64,000 nt of DNA from Acorus gramineus (Eukaryota; Streptophyta; Magnoliopsida; Acorales; Acoraceae). This document shows positions 29,964-42,773 of the stretch, piece after piece. The translations under genes and the position numbers were made by a program. The stretch covers positions 358,592-422,591 of the forward strand of contig JAUJYN010000046.1 in the NCBI GenBank assembly GCA_030737835.1, in the 5' to 3' direction. The notes under the pieces were generated by a model. That model was not told the DNA's origin, made no database searches, and was given only the letters and a program-made list of their open reading frames with translations. How positions within the stretch are numbered: the stretch's first letter is position 1; the number at the start of each line of letters is the position of its first letter.

Positions 29964-31312
29964 ATGAGCATTTGGTCTAGGGATTCTAAAAACCGATTGA
30001 TTCGTACCGATTCAACCATCACCATGGATAACACAGTAGATGTCATTCCAAAGACCTTGAAGGATTACATGTATCCATCTAGAACTACGCAACCCTCATG
30101 CATTGTGTTACCAACAACCAATGCTAACAACTTTGAGATCAAGCCTGGGATGATTAATATGCTCCCAAAATTTGATGGATCTGAGGATCCATATCTTTTC
30201 ATTAGGGAATTTGAGGAAGTTTGTTCCACTCTAAAACTTCAACAGCTAACTGATGATTCAATCCGGTTGAGGTTAATCAACTTCTCCCTCAAAGATAATG
30301 CTAAAAAGTGGTTGTATGCTCTACCCGCAAAATCTATCACCACTTGGGATCAATTAGTTATGATATTTTTGAAGAAGTTCTTTCCTAATCATAAAACTGC
30401 TAAGATTCGCATGAATATAAATCAATTCATTCAAAAGTAGGAGAATCTTTATGGAGATATTTAGAGAGATTCAAGGACTTGTTGTTGCAATGTCCTCATC
30501 ATGGATTTGAGGTTTGGAGATTAGTGCAAATTTTATATGAAGGTTTGAATTACACCACAAGGACTATGGTTGAATCAATGTGTAGTGGTGAATTTACCAA
30601 TAAAAATGAAACTGAAGCATGGGCATTTTTGGAAGAAGTAGCTGAAAAATCCATGCAATGGGAGACAATTAGAGAGCCTGAGAAACCCATGCCTTCTAAG
30701 GGAGGTATTCATTCCATTGATAGTAGCTTTGAGTCTGAAGCCAAGTTTGCATCTCTCATTCGTAGAGTGGAGGCCCTAGAGATGAAACCAAATCATGATT
30801 ATGTTAATCAAGTCTCCACCTCCAACTCTACTATTCTCTGCATTTTATGTAAATCTTCAAATCACCTAGCGGAAGACTGTCCTTCCCTGTCATCCCACAA
30901 GGAAAGTTGGGCCGAACATGCCAATAGCTTACAGTGGAGGAAAAATGACCCATATGCTCAAACTTATAATCCTGGATGGAGGAATCATCCAAATCTGTCG
31001 TGGACTCAAGGCCCACACCAGGGAGGCCCACAGGGACCTCCTCAAGCTCCCATGTATCCTAGACCAAACACAGGACCCATTCCTACTCCATTTCCTCCGC
31101 CTGGGTTTCAAATAGAAAATGAGAAGAAGTTCTCTTCCTTTGAGAAAGGATTAGATGTTCTTATGAAATCCACTCAAAATCTAACTCAATCATCCTCCCA
31201 GATGTCTGCCACTTTGAATCAATTTATGCAATCTACAGGGCAAATCCTTCAATCCACCACACAGGCATCTCCCGTCTCGAGATTCAAGTTGGTCAATTGG
31301 CCACCACCATAA
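29964..31312 (+). pseudogene. gag: Element D gag (Athila-like), frameshifted
   Basis: The first frame (29964-30440) carries the Athila-type Gag core (TLKDYMYPSRTTQPSC, NNFEIKPGMINMLPKFDG, YLFIREFEEVCSTLK, FSLKDNAKKWLYALP). It ends at a TAG after INQFIQK. A shift leads to a second frame (30479-31312) with LLLQCPHHGFEVWRLVQILY and a CCHC knuckle CILCKSSNHLAEDC (about 30838-30879). A Pro/Gly-rich segment and a Gln/Ser-rich C-terminal stretch follow. Gag packages RNA; here at least one shift and one stop disable it. Confidence 0.87.
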
Positions 31313-32260
31313 ATGAGAGAGAGAAAGGAAAATTTCCTAGTCAACCTGAGCCTAACCCTAGAGGACCCATTCTTCAAGGACAAATCCAAGATTCTTCTAG
31401 TAACCAGTCCAACCAGGTTAATGCAATCACTACTCTTAGGTCTGGTAGACAAGTGGACAACAAGGTTATTATGCCTAATAATGATGTTGAAGATGATAAG
31501 GACAAGCCCAAATTTATTCATGAGGACCCAGGTTCTGAACCCATCCCTCCTAGCCCATCCATCCCAGAGAAAGCAAAGCCCAATGATTCTCCTGGGAGAA
31601 TTTATGTTCCCAAGGCCCCATATCCTCAGCGATTAGGTTCAACTAAGAAATCTACCCAGCTAGATAAAATTTTAGAAGTGTTTAAGCAAGTTCGCGTGAA
31701 CATTCCGCTCCTAGATGCTATCCAACAAGTACCAGCATATGCTAAATTTTTGAAGGACTTATGCACCCAAAAGAGGACCAACAATGTACCCAAGAAAGCT
31801 TTCCTAGCATCCCATGTAAGCTCCATTCTTTCATGTGAAACTCCAATCAAGTATAAGGACCCAGGTTGTCCCACCATTTCATGTGTGATTGGAGACACCC
31901 GTATTGATCGAGCTTTGCTAGACTTAGGTGCGAGTGTAAATCTGCTGCCCTATTCAGTGTACAAACAGTTAGGCATAGGAGAATTGAGGCCTACCCCAGT
32001 GACCTTACAATTAGCAGATCGATCTGTGAAAATTCCTAAAGGTGTCATTGAGGATGTCCTGATTAAGGTTGGGGATTTCATCTTTCCTGTTGACTTTATA
32101 GTTTTAGAAACCCAACCTGTTCTGACCCAAAGGGGCAAATTCCTGTAATTTTAGGCAGACCATTTCTGGCTACATCTAATGCTTTGATTAACTGTCGAAA
32201 TGGATTGATGAAATTATCTTTTGGAAATATGACAGTTGACCTAAATATCTTCCACATTGG
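31297..32260 (+). pseudogene. Element D protease region
   Basis: The open frame at 31297-32148 overlaps the end of gag. After a linker (ITTLRSGRQVDNKV, PYPQRLGSTKKSTQLDKIL) it has a retropepsin domain. The active-site region reads RALLDLGASVNLLPYSVY, the usual Athila/Tat form in which DLGA replaces DTGA. The ILGRPFLATSNALI flap/C-terminal part continues in another frame after 32148, so one frameshift is present. The enzyme would cleave the Gag-Pol polyprotein. Confidence 0.85.
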
Positions 32261-32610
32261 AAACAACCAGAGATTATAATGATGAATTAGAGGATGTAAA
32301 TTCTATTGAAGAAATAATTGAAGATTTGAAACATCATTCTATGAGCACGAAAGATCCTTTAGAGTTTTGCCTTGCCCACTTTGGAGAAAATTTTGATATG
32401 GAAAAATCGATCATGGAAGTAAATGCTCTCCTAGATTCAGAAACAACCATCCCATTTAATAAGTGGCAACCAAAGTCTGAGCCCCCTCCTCTGTCACCAC
32501 CCCTTCCTTCCATTGATGAGCCTCCCAAGCTAGAACTTAAACCATTTTTGGAGTTACCGCTGGAGAAAATGGAGGTCATTCACCTCCATGATTCCATCTA
32601 TCAAGATTAA
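32257..32610 (+). pseudogene. Element D linker before the missing RT
   Basis: An acidic/proline-rich ORF with VNALLDSETTIPFNKWQPK and PPKLELKPFLELPLEK. In complete Athila-like elements this linker leads straight into reverse transcriptase. Here the frame stops at 32610 and no RT motif follows, so the deletion that removed RT, RNase H and integrase begins near this point. Confidence 0.7.
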
Positions 32611-33973
32611 GCTCTCTTGGTAATCATTTTGTACTATATTTTTCTGGGTTGCCTTTCCTCCCGAATCATCATTTCCTTGTTCATGCTGTAAACTAGGTTT
32701 GGGGTTGTTAGGGTAATTTTCCATTTTTAGTCTAGATTTTATGCATCCACTATCATCGAGTCATTGGATGTAGTCTTTATTTTAAAGTATGTTGAACTAA
32801 CGAAATTGTTTTGATGCCATCGTATAGCAGCAGTTCAATGGTGATCACTTGATATGGTAAAATTCTTCCTTTTTTATTCTCCATTCTTGATATTTCACGT
32901 GTCCAAACATATGAACATTGAGGACAATGTGTGGATTAGGTTTGGGGGGTTTTTGACATTTTGAATTTATCATGTGATTCATTATTCTCAGTTACGATAG
33001 AGTATTCAAAAAAAAAAAAAATGCCTATATCCCTATGATGGTAGCATGAACTCTTATGTTAATTTCTATTTTAGTAGGTCTTAAGTGCTTGATATTGGAA
33101 AAGTCACTACACATCTGGATGCATTTTTGAGTTAAGATGAATTTGTGGAGTCGACTTAATAATTGCCTAGAATGTTAAGAACTTTCTAAAACCTGTTGAA
33201 CCTAAAAGTCTAGTTCATTGGTTTGCTTGATAAGGAGTTAGGGTTTACATCAATTGAAAAGCAACCATTGAATCACAAGTACAGTGGAAAAGGGCTACTT
33301 ATCATTAGGTCTTAAAAAAAAAAAATTGATAGAGTACTTTTTCAAAAGAAAAAAAAAAAAAAAAAAGAAGAAGAAGAAGAAGAAAAAAATTCAATGAGAT
33401 AATATCTAAGGTGCTTTGAACAAAGAGATTAGCAATCATTATGTTGAAGTTTAAAGACCGATTCGACAGTGATAGAGTGAAAGCCTCCCTGTAAAAGATA
33501 GTAAGTAAGCTGGAATATCACATATAAAGCCCATGAGGTAATAAAGTGAACATCCAAATCTCTTACTGGCTTAGTAGACTATTCTGGTTTTGACTCAGTG
33601 TCTAAGGGAGAACCAACCATTCGACAGCAATTAGAAGGAAAATTCTTACTTAGGAGTCTGAACCTCTTGAGTGTTGTCCAGATTTTCACGAGCACACCAT
33701 GTCATTACATTAAGTACTTTTCTGAAAAGAATTTAATATCTTGAGCTCTTTGATACTATCATGGGATTATGGCAGAAAAAAAAAAAAGAATTTTGTGGGT
33801 AGATTCGCTGCAAACCCTCACGAGTCAAACTCGTCCACTAGGGGTGACCTAGGGGTTTAAGGGCTTGTTGCATACGCTAAATGCAACCGTGAGAGCCTGC
33901 GAAAGTGGCCTTATCCTTGTTTTTAATCACTTTAGTTGCTAGAGGACTAGCAAAATCTAGGTTTGGGGGTATT
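32611..33973 (+). other. Element D 3' non-coding region with PPT
   Basis: There is no coding sequence. TTTGGGG-type purine stretches recur (about 32698, 32940) and the final TTTGGGGGT (33962-33970) sits before the 3' LTR as PPT. A/G runs, including a (GAA)n stretch at about 33350-33390 and poly-A runs near 33010 and 33318, give low complexity. Confidence 0.65.
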
Positions 33974-35426
33974 TGATAAGCGTATTATTTGCACATTTAA
34001 TCCCCTTAATTTAGTTTTCTATTTCCTAATTTTATGTGTAATAATGACTAATATTCAGAATTTATTTGTTATTGCAGGTAATTGAGATAAATGATGATTA
34101 TCAATGCAAAATATTCTATAAAGCATTTAAAGATATGAAGGAGAATCAAGAGGATTCTTGAAGATCCAAAATTATGCTAGATAAAGATTTGGTGAAGAGA
34201 GAATCAAAAATCAAAATCCAATCAAATATTCTTCAAATCAATGTTAAAACCGTCCCACTATTTTGACCATAACTTTTGCCTCAAATATCGTATTTTGGCC
34301 CAAAATATGGCGTTGGAAAGATATTTTCAAGATCTACAAATCAATGTTTCATGAATATTTTGCAATTCCACCTCATTAGGGGTCAAAAATTCATCCGAAG
34401 ATTCTGCAGAAAATTAATGACGGGAATGAAAGATTTTACCTGCTAAAATTGTCAAATATTCATATGAGGAAGGTTGATGGCCAATCTTAACCATCCAATT
34501 CATTGCAAATCAATGGTCAAGATTCAAGGCTGGAGGCTATAAAAGGAACACATATGAAGTCAAGAAAATGAAATCAAAGAAGGAGGCAAAGGGACAACCG
34601 AAGGAGAAGAAAGATTCAAGAGTTTTGCTTTGTTTTTGTTTTTCTTTTCATCTCATATCTTTGGATGTTTGTATATATTTAGATCTGAATTTTAATATTA
34701 CTTTAGTATTTTTATTTTCAAGAATTTTTCAATAATATGATGTCTTTTATTTTTGATTTTTTATTTAGTTTGATCATGTTTTCTAGTAGCTAAATCTTCA
34801 ACTAGGGTTGAAGATGAAACCATGCAATGCTAGTTTAGGATTTTATATTTAGATCTGAATTCTCCATATTGTTTGCTTTATTGAATATCAATCTCTCCTT
34901 CAATTCTCTTTTGAAACCTTTCATGTGAATTTCTTATTACCTTCTTCAAAAATCTCTTGTATTTGATTTGATAAAATATGCTTTGATTAGGTTCTCTGAT
35001 ATTTTATGCTCTTCTTAACAAGTTGAATATTGAGTTGGTAGATTTTATAAAGGGAAGGGAGATAGATCATTTTATGAAATAATTAATATGATTTTAAATA
35101 TTTAATTTCCGATTGGTATTTGACTAACGTCAATATTGATTGAGTTATATGGTGGAGTTTCACATTTGAATATAACCCCTAAATTGGTATTGCATGGTGG
35201 ATTCTAAAACCCTAGTTATCTTTTTATATTAATATTCATTTTTTTAAAAAAAATAAAAATAAAAAAATAAACCTTCATCAATCTTCCTGTCTAATTCGAT
35301 TAGGTAAATCAATTAATAATTTAATTTGAACAATTCTCTGTGGGATCGACCCGTATTTGCTAGATCTATACTTCTGTAATGATCCGTGCACTTGCGGTAA
35401 TTAATAACAACTTTAATAATCAATCA
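33974..35426 (+). mobile_element. Element D 3' LTR
   Basis: 1453 bp, TGATAAGCG to AATCAATCA, uninterrupted, with TATAAAAG at 34538-34545. Comparison with the split 5' LTR shows only scattered single-base differences by eye, for example GTTGAAAAG versus GTTGGAAAG. Confidence 0.93.
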
Positions 35427-35431
35427 GAGAG

Positions 35432-36174
35432 CATTCCAGAAACGCGAGATGCAACGCGAATCTCGGTCCGAAATAATACTAATTGGTGTTCCATGGAGAC
35501 GAATAATCTCTCGAACATATAACTTCGCCAATGTTTCCAGTGATTCATTTACATGCATCACCAAAAAATGTGCAAACTTCGTCAATCGGTCTACTACAAC
35601 CCAAATAGCGTCATGCCCTTTCTTCAACTTTGGCAAACCAGTAACGAAGTCCATGGTGACGTGCTACCACTTCCACTTAGGGATTTCCAATGGTTGTAGT
35701 TTTCCAGCAGGACTTCGATGTTCTGCCTTTACCTTTTGACACACTAAGCACTTCAACACAAACTTAGCAATGTCCCTCTTCATACCATTCCACCAATAGT
35801 TTAATTTAGGATTCTAATACATCTTCGTACCTCTAGGGTGTACGGTGTACCAAGACCTATGTGCTTCATCAAGGATCTTCCTTTTCAATCCAGCATCCAC
35901 AGGGAAACAAATACGGTCGTGATAACAAAGGAGTCCATCAGTTTGAATGGCGAAGTCCGGCCTCAACCCTTGTCCCTTATCAGATGAAATCTTCTTCAGC
36001 TCTTCACCACCAATTGTGCCATCTTTATCTCATCATTGAGATCTGGCTTAACAACAAGCCGTGCAATAAAACCTTTCACCAAACCCTTATTCGAGACAAT
36101 AATTACTCCTCAATCTCTGCAGTGAATAATTGTTGGTGCCCTTTCGAAGTGTCGTCTGAAGCAGATTTAAGGAA
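35432..36174 (-). pseudogene. pol: Element C pol: pre-integrase zinc finger and integrase N-terminal half
   Basis: Read on the minus strand from 36000 downwards: the segment before integrase (TDGLLCYHDRICFPVD, LKRKILDEAHRSWYT), the HHCC zinc-binding region ([20 protein letters not shown]), then the core start [18 protein letters not shown] with the first Asp, and [18 protein letters not shown] with the second Asp. At least two in-frame stops are visible (after TKMY and before HVTMDF). The frame breaks off at FWNAL, exactly where element D entered. The other half is at 23690-24543. RT and gag of this element are not found. Confidence 0.85.
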
Positions 36175-36179
36175 CGTGT

Positions 36180-38874
36180 TGTTATATATGTGTCACTTTT
36201 AGCCTTCTGGTCACCATTGGAGCATTCTGGCAGTTTTTCAACTTTTTCTTTTTTCGATCGGAACCGCTAAAATTTTAGACTTTTAGCCATCATCATGAGC
36301 TTGAGAACTCCGATTGAAAATCTAATTGCATATTATGTGTCCTGGTGCCATTTCATGCCACTCACGAAAATTTCATCGAATTCCGGTAATGTTTCATAAT
36401 TTCCCAGTTCTGAATCGTATCTGGGTTTTGACCAAGCGAAAAGTCATTGGGAGACTTGACCAAGTCAAAGAGGACTTTGACCAAGTCAAGTTTGACCCTT
36501 GACGTGGTCAAAATATTTTGTTTTCTAGTGTGGTTGGGTTGACTAAAGTCAAAGTGCACCTAACCTAGCTTAACCTAATTAATTCTAAGTGTAAGTGAGT
36601 GTGAGTGGTATGTGTGTGTGTGTGGTGTGTGTGTGTGGCCTTTAAGTGAAGTCCACGCCCACAACTAGTGCCCCTCCTATTCATCTTCTTCTCCATCTCT
36701 CTCAAGCTCTCTCATCTCCTCTCTTTATTTCCACTTTTTGATCTAGTTAGAGTGGAAGAAAAGAAAAGCCCTAGAAGGAGAAAAGCTTGGTAAGGACCCG
36801 ATCTATCTTTCCATGGTCTTGGATTTCCATTCCCCTTTGTTTTTCCTCCTCTCATGGCACCTCTTCTCCTCTGTTTTCAGCCCCTCTTAGCTGAGAAGAG
36901 GTCTTGGTAGTGGTGGCTTTGGTGGTGGCAAATCGGTGCGCGAAGAGCACCCGATTTTCCCTCCCTTCCTTTCCTCCCTTGGGTAAGCTTTCCTCCCCCC
37001 TATTTCTTGTTTAGATGCATGTTTAGGATGTGTTTTTGGATGTGCAAGGTGTGCATGAGTGTTTGGGGTATGGGAGGGCTGAGGGAGGTGGTGGGGTTGG
37101 CTCGGGCGCGCGTGCGCGCGAGTCTGCGCGCGCAGGCAGTGCAGGCGCGTGCAGTCGGGCGTGCGGGCGTGCGCGCGGAGCGTTGCGCAGGGGCGCAGTG
37201 CGTGCAGTGCGCGCAGGGGTGTGCGCGGGGTGCTGCGCAGGGGCACAGTACGCGCGGGTAGGCGCTGGGCTGGACGCGCGGTGCGCGTGGGCGTGCGCGA
37301 GCGTGCGCACGAGCGTGCGGCGTGTCTGGGCGAGCGGGAAGAGGCGCGGCAGCGCGCCTGGGCGCGCGGGCTGGGGCGCGGCAGTGCGCCCGGGGCGCGG
37401 GTGGGCGTGCGTGCATGCGCACCCGTGTGTGCGCGTGCGGGTGGCCGTGCGCATGGCTTCCCGGGGGTGCAGGAGTGGGTCGGGGCACTCGGACTCGCGT
37501 GCGTACGGGCCCGTATGCATGCTTGTCCGAGTGTTGGGTATTTCTAGCGTATTTCTTGTGTATTTGTGTATTTTACTCACCATTTTGGTTTCCCATGTCT
37601 TGCAGATCTTGACGGGCGGTCACGCGACGACCCAGGTATTGGTGAGTGGGACAATCCAACCCAGTAGGGAGGCGTTCGATGCACGTAGGCGTGCATTGCC
37701 CTCCCCTGGGGCACCATAATTGCGTATTAATTTGTAATAAGTGTAATCTGTGCTATGCATGATCATTATGTTGTATTCATGTCACCTTAGGCTTGTATGC
37801 TAGGGATATGCACCCTTATGTTGTGGATAGAGGCCTACGCATCCTGATACCATGTTTTCATGCTAGGAAAGCCTCGACCTACGCATGTTTCCCATTTAGT
37901 TTAATTTATTTAAATCAAATGCGAGCTTATGGTTATTAGCATGCCTTAGAGAATATTATAACCTCGTGGTTATAATATATGCTTCCCCGCATCTTAGTTA
38001 TGCGCCCTGGTGGAATTCTGAAGAATTCATGACATTTGTAGAGTTGCAATCGGTGTCGGCGGATCCAAGAGGATCGTATCCGTGTGGGTAGGCTGTTTCT
38101 CTTCCCTTCGTTGGATCCGTGTAGGGACTCCTCAGCGTTAGACAGGCTGTCCTGACAGAGGGCTCCCATCTGTAGGTACCTCCGATGCGTCGGACTGTGC
38201 TGATCGTGGGAGTAGACCAGGCAAGCTACGGAGTGGAGGAGAGGCTATCGGTGGACCAAGGGTGATTAACAACCTAGTCAGTCCCAAAAGACCATGTTAC
38301 CCTTGAGAGTGAGGGTGAGGGTGTGGTGGGTCGGCGATGTAGCGACCCACTGGATTGTGTAGTGACTGCCACTTAGAGGCTATAAATAATTTGAGGTTAA
38401 TATGAATTGTGATGCATGGGTTGTGCTATTCACTGAGCGTGTGGCTCACCCCTCGCATATATTTTTCTCCAGTTATATCTGAGTCGGATCTGAAGGAGGA
38501 GCTCCCCGAGGCACATCAGCAGTAGCGGAGCAGCGTCACGTTCTGCGTGTGAGAGGCCATCAGCATCCCCCCCCTTTTGATTGTATGTATTGTATTCCGT
38601 GCTTAGGCACACGTTTGTATTACATTTGGATGTCATTGTATATATTGGCTCTCACAGGACAGTTGATTATGTATCGGGTCTGTAATATGTCTTTTGAATT
38701 ACAGACTCGGTCTTTTAGCTTCCGCTATTTGTGTATATATTATGTCAGCCTCATTGTTGTCTGTGTTGTCATTGTTGATGATTGTTTAGAGTATATTATT
38801 GACCTCCTGTTTAGACTGCTGATATCATATATACCATTGTCGCGACTCGGGGACGGCCGCCCTTGGGCGTGACA
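36180..38874 (+). mobile_element. Family-2 solo LTR
   Basis: 2695 bp from TGTTATATATG to GGGCGTGACA, flanked by CGTGT at 36175-36179 and 38875-38879. Internal order: first donor GGGTAAG (GT 36983-36984), GC island 37095-37470, TTGCAG then 36-nt block 37606-37641 then GTGAGTGGG, hairpin from about 37667, GAATTC-TGAA-GAATTC hairpin near 38012-38027, GTGGGTCG..CGACCCAC hairpin near 38326-38350, acceptor TTTTTCTCCAG ending 38472, TAG 38523-38525 in the joined frame, and GTATGT near 38584. It is diverged from family 1 but keeps the same plan. Confidence 0.9.
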
Positions 38875-38879
38875 CGTGT

Positions 38880-40074
38880 GGGGTATTCCTTCTCGTCCCC
38901 CATCATTTCCTTCTCCAAGCTTTTGCATCAATGGCTGAAGCTCCTTCTTTTGCTTCAGCCCTCCATAGAGAGTTGGGCATTTTCTCCTCCTTCACCATAA
39001 AAGAGCTTGCCGGAGATGAATCTCCTTCTCTCTTTCCTAATTTTTTTCTCCTCCATCCTAGTTATTTCAAGCATTGAGGTGTTTCTCTTCGTCTGCCACA
39101 CTTGATGGCAGAGTTTCTTGATTTCTTTGGCTTTCATCCCTCACGGTGGTCCCCAACATGTACCGCATCCTGATGTGCGTGGTCGCGCTGGCTGAAAGAA
39201 TGGGAATCTAGCTTGGCTTGCCTGAAATCCGTTAAAATTACAAGGTTAAAGCCTCGTCTTCCAGCCGATCCCCGTCTTTCTACATTTCCCGCCAGTCCAC
39301 ATCGCCAGAGTTGATTCTCGGCATGTCCCAAAGTGACATCTTCGACTGGCAAGATCGTAGGATCCTTGTCTGAGGTCCTCGGATGACAGTTGGCTGGGAT
39401 ATGACGCGCCATCTGTGCCGCCCCCCGAAGGCCGAGAGTGGATGCCCCCAAGCCCGAAAAGGAAGAGGTTAGAATGGACGATATCCACCGGGTGATGGCT
39501 TATCCAGACCGATTATGGTGGGAGCTCCTTGGATTGGGGGAACTGAGACATACTCCTCCTCTAGTGACGTTTCTTGCTGGTGTGGCTGAGTTGCCTAGAG
39601 GTTCCGGTCCGGTTCCCACTCCTTCTGCTCCTGAGAGTGGTCCGCAGCAGCACTCACAGAGGCTCCTCCAATTGAATTTTGGATCATGTTCCATTGTCTG
39701 ACAGGTGGATCTATCCTCTTCATTATCATCGTCTTCTCATGCCGCTGAGGATATCACTCCTCCCACAACTGATTTGGAGGTTGAATCCGTACTTGTGGAT
39801 CCCCCGGTGAATCCAAGAGCTGGTGCGGATGCAGTTCCTTCTCTCGAGGTCCATCTTCTGGATGTTGAGCGCGCTCCAGCTGGTTCTCTTGGGAACTTGC
39901 TAACCACTGCAGACGCTGATCTCCTTTCTCTGAACCATCAAATGCATGATCTTCGCGAAGCCTGTGTGGGTCCCGAGGAAGAGTATCTCCTAGAGTTCAT
40001 CAACAGTTACCGCCTGGGCTACGCTGATCACTCTCATGGTTTTTGAGAGATAAACAACAAAGAGATACCCAACT
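38880..40074 (+). pseudogene. Decayed ORF, possibly 'putative gypsy-type transposon' protein
   Basis: From ATG at 38931 the frame reads MAEAPSFASALHRELGIFSS and on through AEFLDFFGFHPSRWSP, with one stop in between. A shift then gives MYRILMCVVALAERMG, and the original frame returns in two blocks (39438-39701 and 39705-40046). The F-x-FFGFHPSRWSPN..RI pattern recalls the plant Transposase_28 / 'putative gypsy type transposon' family found in large plant elements, but I am recalling this without a search. It is cut by LTR O at 40075, and sequence resumes at 63594. It could instead be a decayed host gene. Confidence 0.35.
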
Positions 40075-42387
40075 TGTTGTGCCTGTGTCATTTGGAGCCT
40101 TTTTTTTTCAATCAGAGTCGCTAAAATTTTAGTTTTTTAGCTACCTGCGGGAGTTGGAGTGCTCTGATTGAAAATCTAATTACATATTATGGGTCCTGTT
40201 ACCGTTTTATACTACCCATAAAAATTTCATCGAATTCTGATAATGTTTTAGAAATTATGCAGTTTCGAATAGCATCCGAGTTTGGTCGTATCTGCGTTTC
40301 GGTGGATGAGATATTTCGAGTGATGTGGCATTTCGCTTCGCGCTTCCCAATAAAGGTGGAAAAAGTGGGTGTGAGAGGGTTAGCCTAACCCTAACCTTAC
40401 CACCCTCTTTGCCCCCCTTAAAATGACCCCTAATCACTATTTGGGAGTGTAAAAAACCCCTTTCTCTCTCCCTCTCTCTCTCTATCCAAAAATCCCTCTC
40501 TTTGCCTTTCATTCTCTCTTTTTGCTCTCCCTCTCTTGTGTGTTGATGGAGAATAAGAAGATTGAGTGCTTGGAAGAGGAGCTGCATGAAGGAGAAGATC
40601 AAGGTGTATGTGTTGTTGATGTTTCCATTCCCTCTCCTCCTCCTCTAACTCCCCCTTCATGTTTTCAATGGATTTCCCCCTCTCCTCTGGTTCTACAAGA
40701 AGAATAGAAATGAAGGATGAGGTGGTGGTAGTGGTGGTGGTGGTTGAGATGGTCGTGGGCGTGCTTGCGAGCCCCCACATCTCCCCCTTCCCTCCCCCTC
40801 TCTTGGTAAGCTTTCCCCTCTTCTTTTTATGGTTTTTCAGCACATTTGGGTGTGCTGGGAGGTGGTGCATGCCATGTGTTTGTGTTTATGTTTGAATGGT
40901 GTGTGTGTGCATGGTTGCTTGGGTGTAGGGGTGTCAGTGTGCCCGTGTGCATGCTGCCCATAGCCCAGCATGCCCTGCCAGCACCAGCGCCCATGCCTAG
41001 TGTGCCCTGCCTGCTGCCCTGCAAGCACCAGCACCCATTCCCAGCGTGCCCTGCCTACTGCCCTGCCAGCACTAGCGCCCATGCCCAGCATGCCCTGCCT
41101 TCTGCCCCTGCCAGCCCAGCGCCTGTGTCGAGCGTTCCCTGTGTCGTGCCCAGCGCGCCTTGCTCTGCCTATGCATCCCGGGTGCTGCCTTGTGTGTGCG
41201 TGCTTCCCGAGTGCATGTTGTCCTATCTGTCCCACACGATTGCCGTCTCGCGTGCAAGCTACCCCAGGTTGCGGTGAGTGGTTTGATCCAACCCTTCTGA
41301 AGCGCTTGATGCACGTAGTCGTGCATCGCACTTCCATGGGGCATCTTGGCACCCGTATTATGTTAGATATTGCATGCCAGGTCTGTATAGCTCGTATATT
41401 GTGTAGAACCCCCCCCCCCCTATTCTACCATGTACTTGCCTATGTATTGTATTCATGCATGAATGATTATGTTCCCATCCGCCCTTCTTGTATGAGCATG
41501 TGTTATGTGTGTTTATATGAATGTATAGAATACGGCATGACTTAGGTAGTCCTTGTTTGTAATACTACCCTGTATTAGAAATATCCAGCATGATTAAGCC
41601 TGAGTTAATATTGGGTACATGCCTAATATCCCCTTATCCTAAGAGGTGAGGGCATGGTATAGTTGTTGCGCCAATATTGTTGGGGCAAGGCTATGACCAG
41701 TTTCCTGAGATGATGAGGCTTTCTCTCTCTCGCCCTCCCTCTTTACACGAACTGAGTAAGTAGATGTGGTTCATACTTGACTCATGTTTGCTTGGGATTA
41801 TTGGCATGCGCCTATTAATGCGCGAGATCGCGCTTGACCCTTCCCTTTTAAGTTGGTGATATCCAATGCATGTTAGGGTATGATTTGTATGCTTGTATGA
41901 TTAATGGCCTTGTATGCATGTTTAATTAAGACATACCTTGTATGCGTGTTGCATGATGTGTTGTTTATGCCATATATTCATGTTAGGGAGAACCCCTATA
42001 GTTAATCATATGTTATTGTGCATGTGGATCATGTAGCCTACTTGCGATAGAAATTCTCTTGTTATAATTCTGCGCATGTTATACTAATTGTGCCTACCAG
42101 TGTTAGGCGTGGGTATGACCCTTAATCGGGTTGTACCTTATTAGTTAGAGCGCAAGCGATGTAATCGCCCTTGCATCCATGTGATGCATTGATACGGAAT
42201 TCAGGAGAATTCATTGTTGTATCGGTTTTGTTAAACCGGTGGTTATGGCATTAAGCTAGGCCTACCCGTGCTAGGCGCGTGCATGAACCACCTATTGTGT
42301 TATGTGCCTTTGGCTTATTTCTGTGCGAGAGCAGAGGTAACTCCTCGCATCCGAGCGACGCATCTGTGTGGGAGTTCAAGAGTATTC
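40075..42387 (+). mobile_element. LTR O (family 3), left part
   Basis: It starts TGTTGTGCCTGTGTCATTTG and is cut at TATTC (42383-42387) by element B; it resumes at 62336. The net length is about 3.57 kb. The outer flanks are CAACT (40070-40074) and CAACC (63594-63598), a target duplication with one change. It has no PBS or coding region next to it, so it is a solo LTR. Its GTGAGTGG site is at about 41274, but the TTGCAG acceptor before it is not intact. The hairpin after it (about 41299-41334, GAAG..CTTC with GATGCAC/GTGCATC) is kept. Confidence 0.85.
40965..41125 (+). repeat. 44-bp minisatellite in LTR O
   Basis: About three and a half copies of a unit starting TGCCCTGCCTGCTGCCCTGC and ending CCCAGCG. 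It takes the place of the GC island of other LTRs, but most CpG sites read TG or CA, which suggests an old methylation-decayed version. Confidence 0.7.
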
Positions 42388-42773
42388 TGTTATGCCTGTG
42401 TCATTTGGAGCCATTTCAGTTAAGCCTTGGTTACTTCTGCGTCATTCAGGGCCTTTTTAATTTTTCGATCGGAGTCGCTAAAATTTTGGCTTTTAGCCAC
42501 TGCGGGAGTTAGAGCACTCTGATTGGAAATCTGACTGCATATTAATGGTCTTGGTACCGTTTAGTACTACCTATAAAAATTTCATCGAATTCCGATAACG
42601 TTTGGAAAAATATGCAGTTCCGAGAGTTCCTGGTTGGGGGAATAGTGTGAGATATTTTGGGGATGTGGTGACCCTTGGTAACCTTACCCCCACCTTGCTT
42701 AGGGGTGAAGAAACCTTATGTTATTGGTTATGTGAGTGGGTGAGCCTAACCCTAACCTCACCCCCCCTTAAGG

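Larger units (their letters stand above)
24549..35426 (+). mobile_element. Element D: Athila-like Ty3/gypsy element, gag-pro only
   Basis: Target duplication GAGAG lies at 24544-24548 and 35427-35431. The LTRs run TGATAAGCG to AATCAATCA (1450 bp net at the 5' end, 1453 bp at the 3' end) and are nearly identical. The PBS is TGGCGCCGTTGCCGGGGA (tRNA-Asp type), typical of Athila/Tat elements. The interior is 4.88 kb and holds gag, protease and a pre-RT linker. RT, RNase H and integrase are absent. Close LTRs with a deleted pol point to recent non-autonomous transposition. It sits inside the integrase of element C. Confidence 0.92.
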
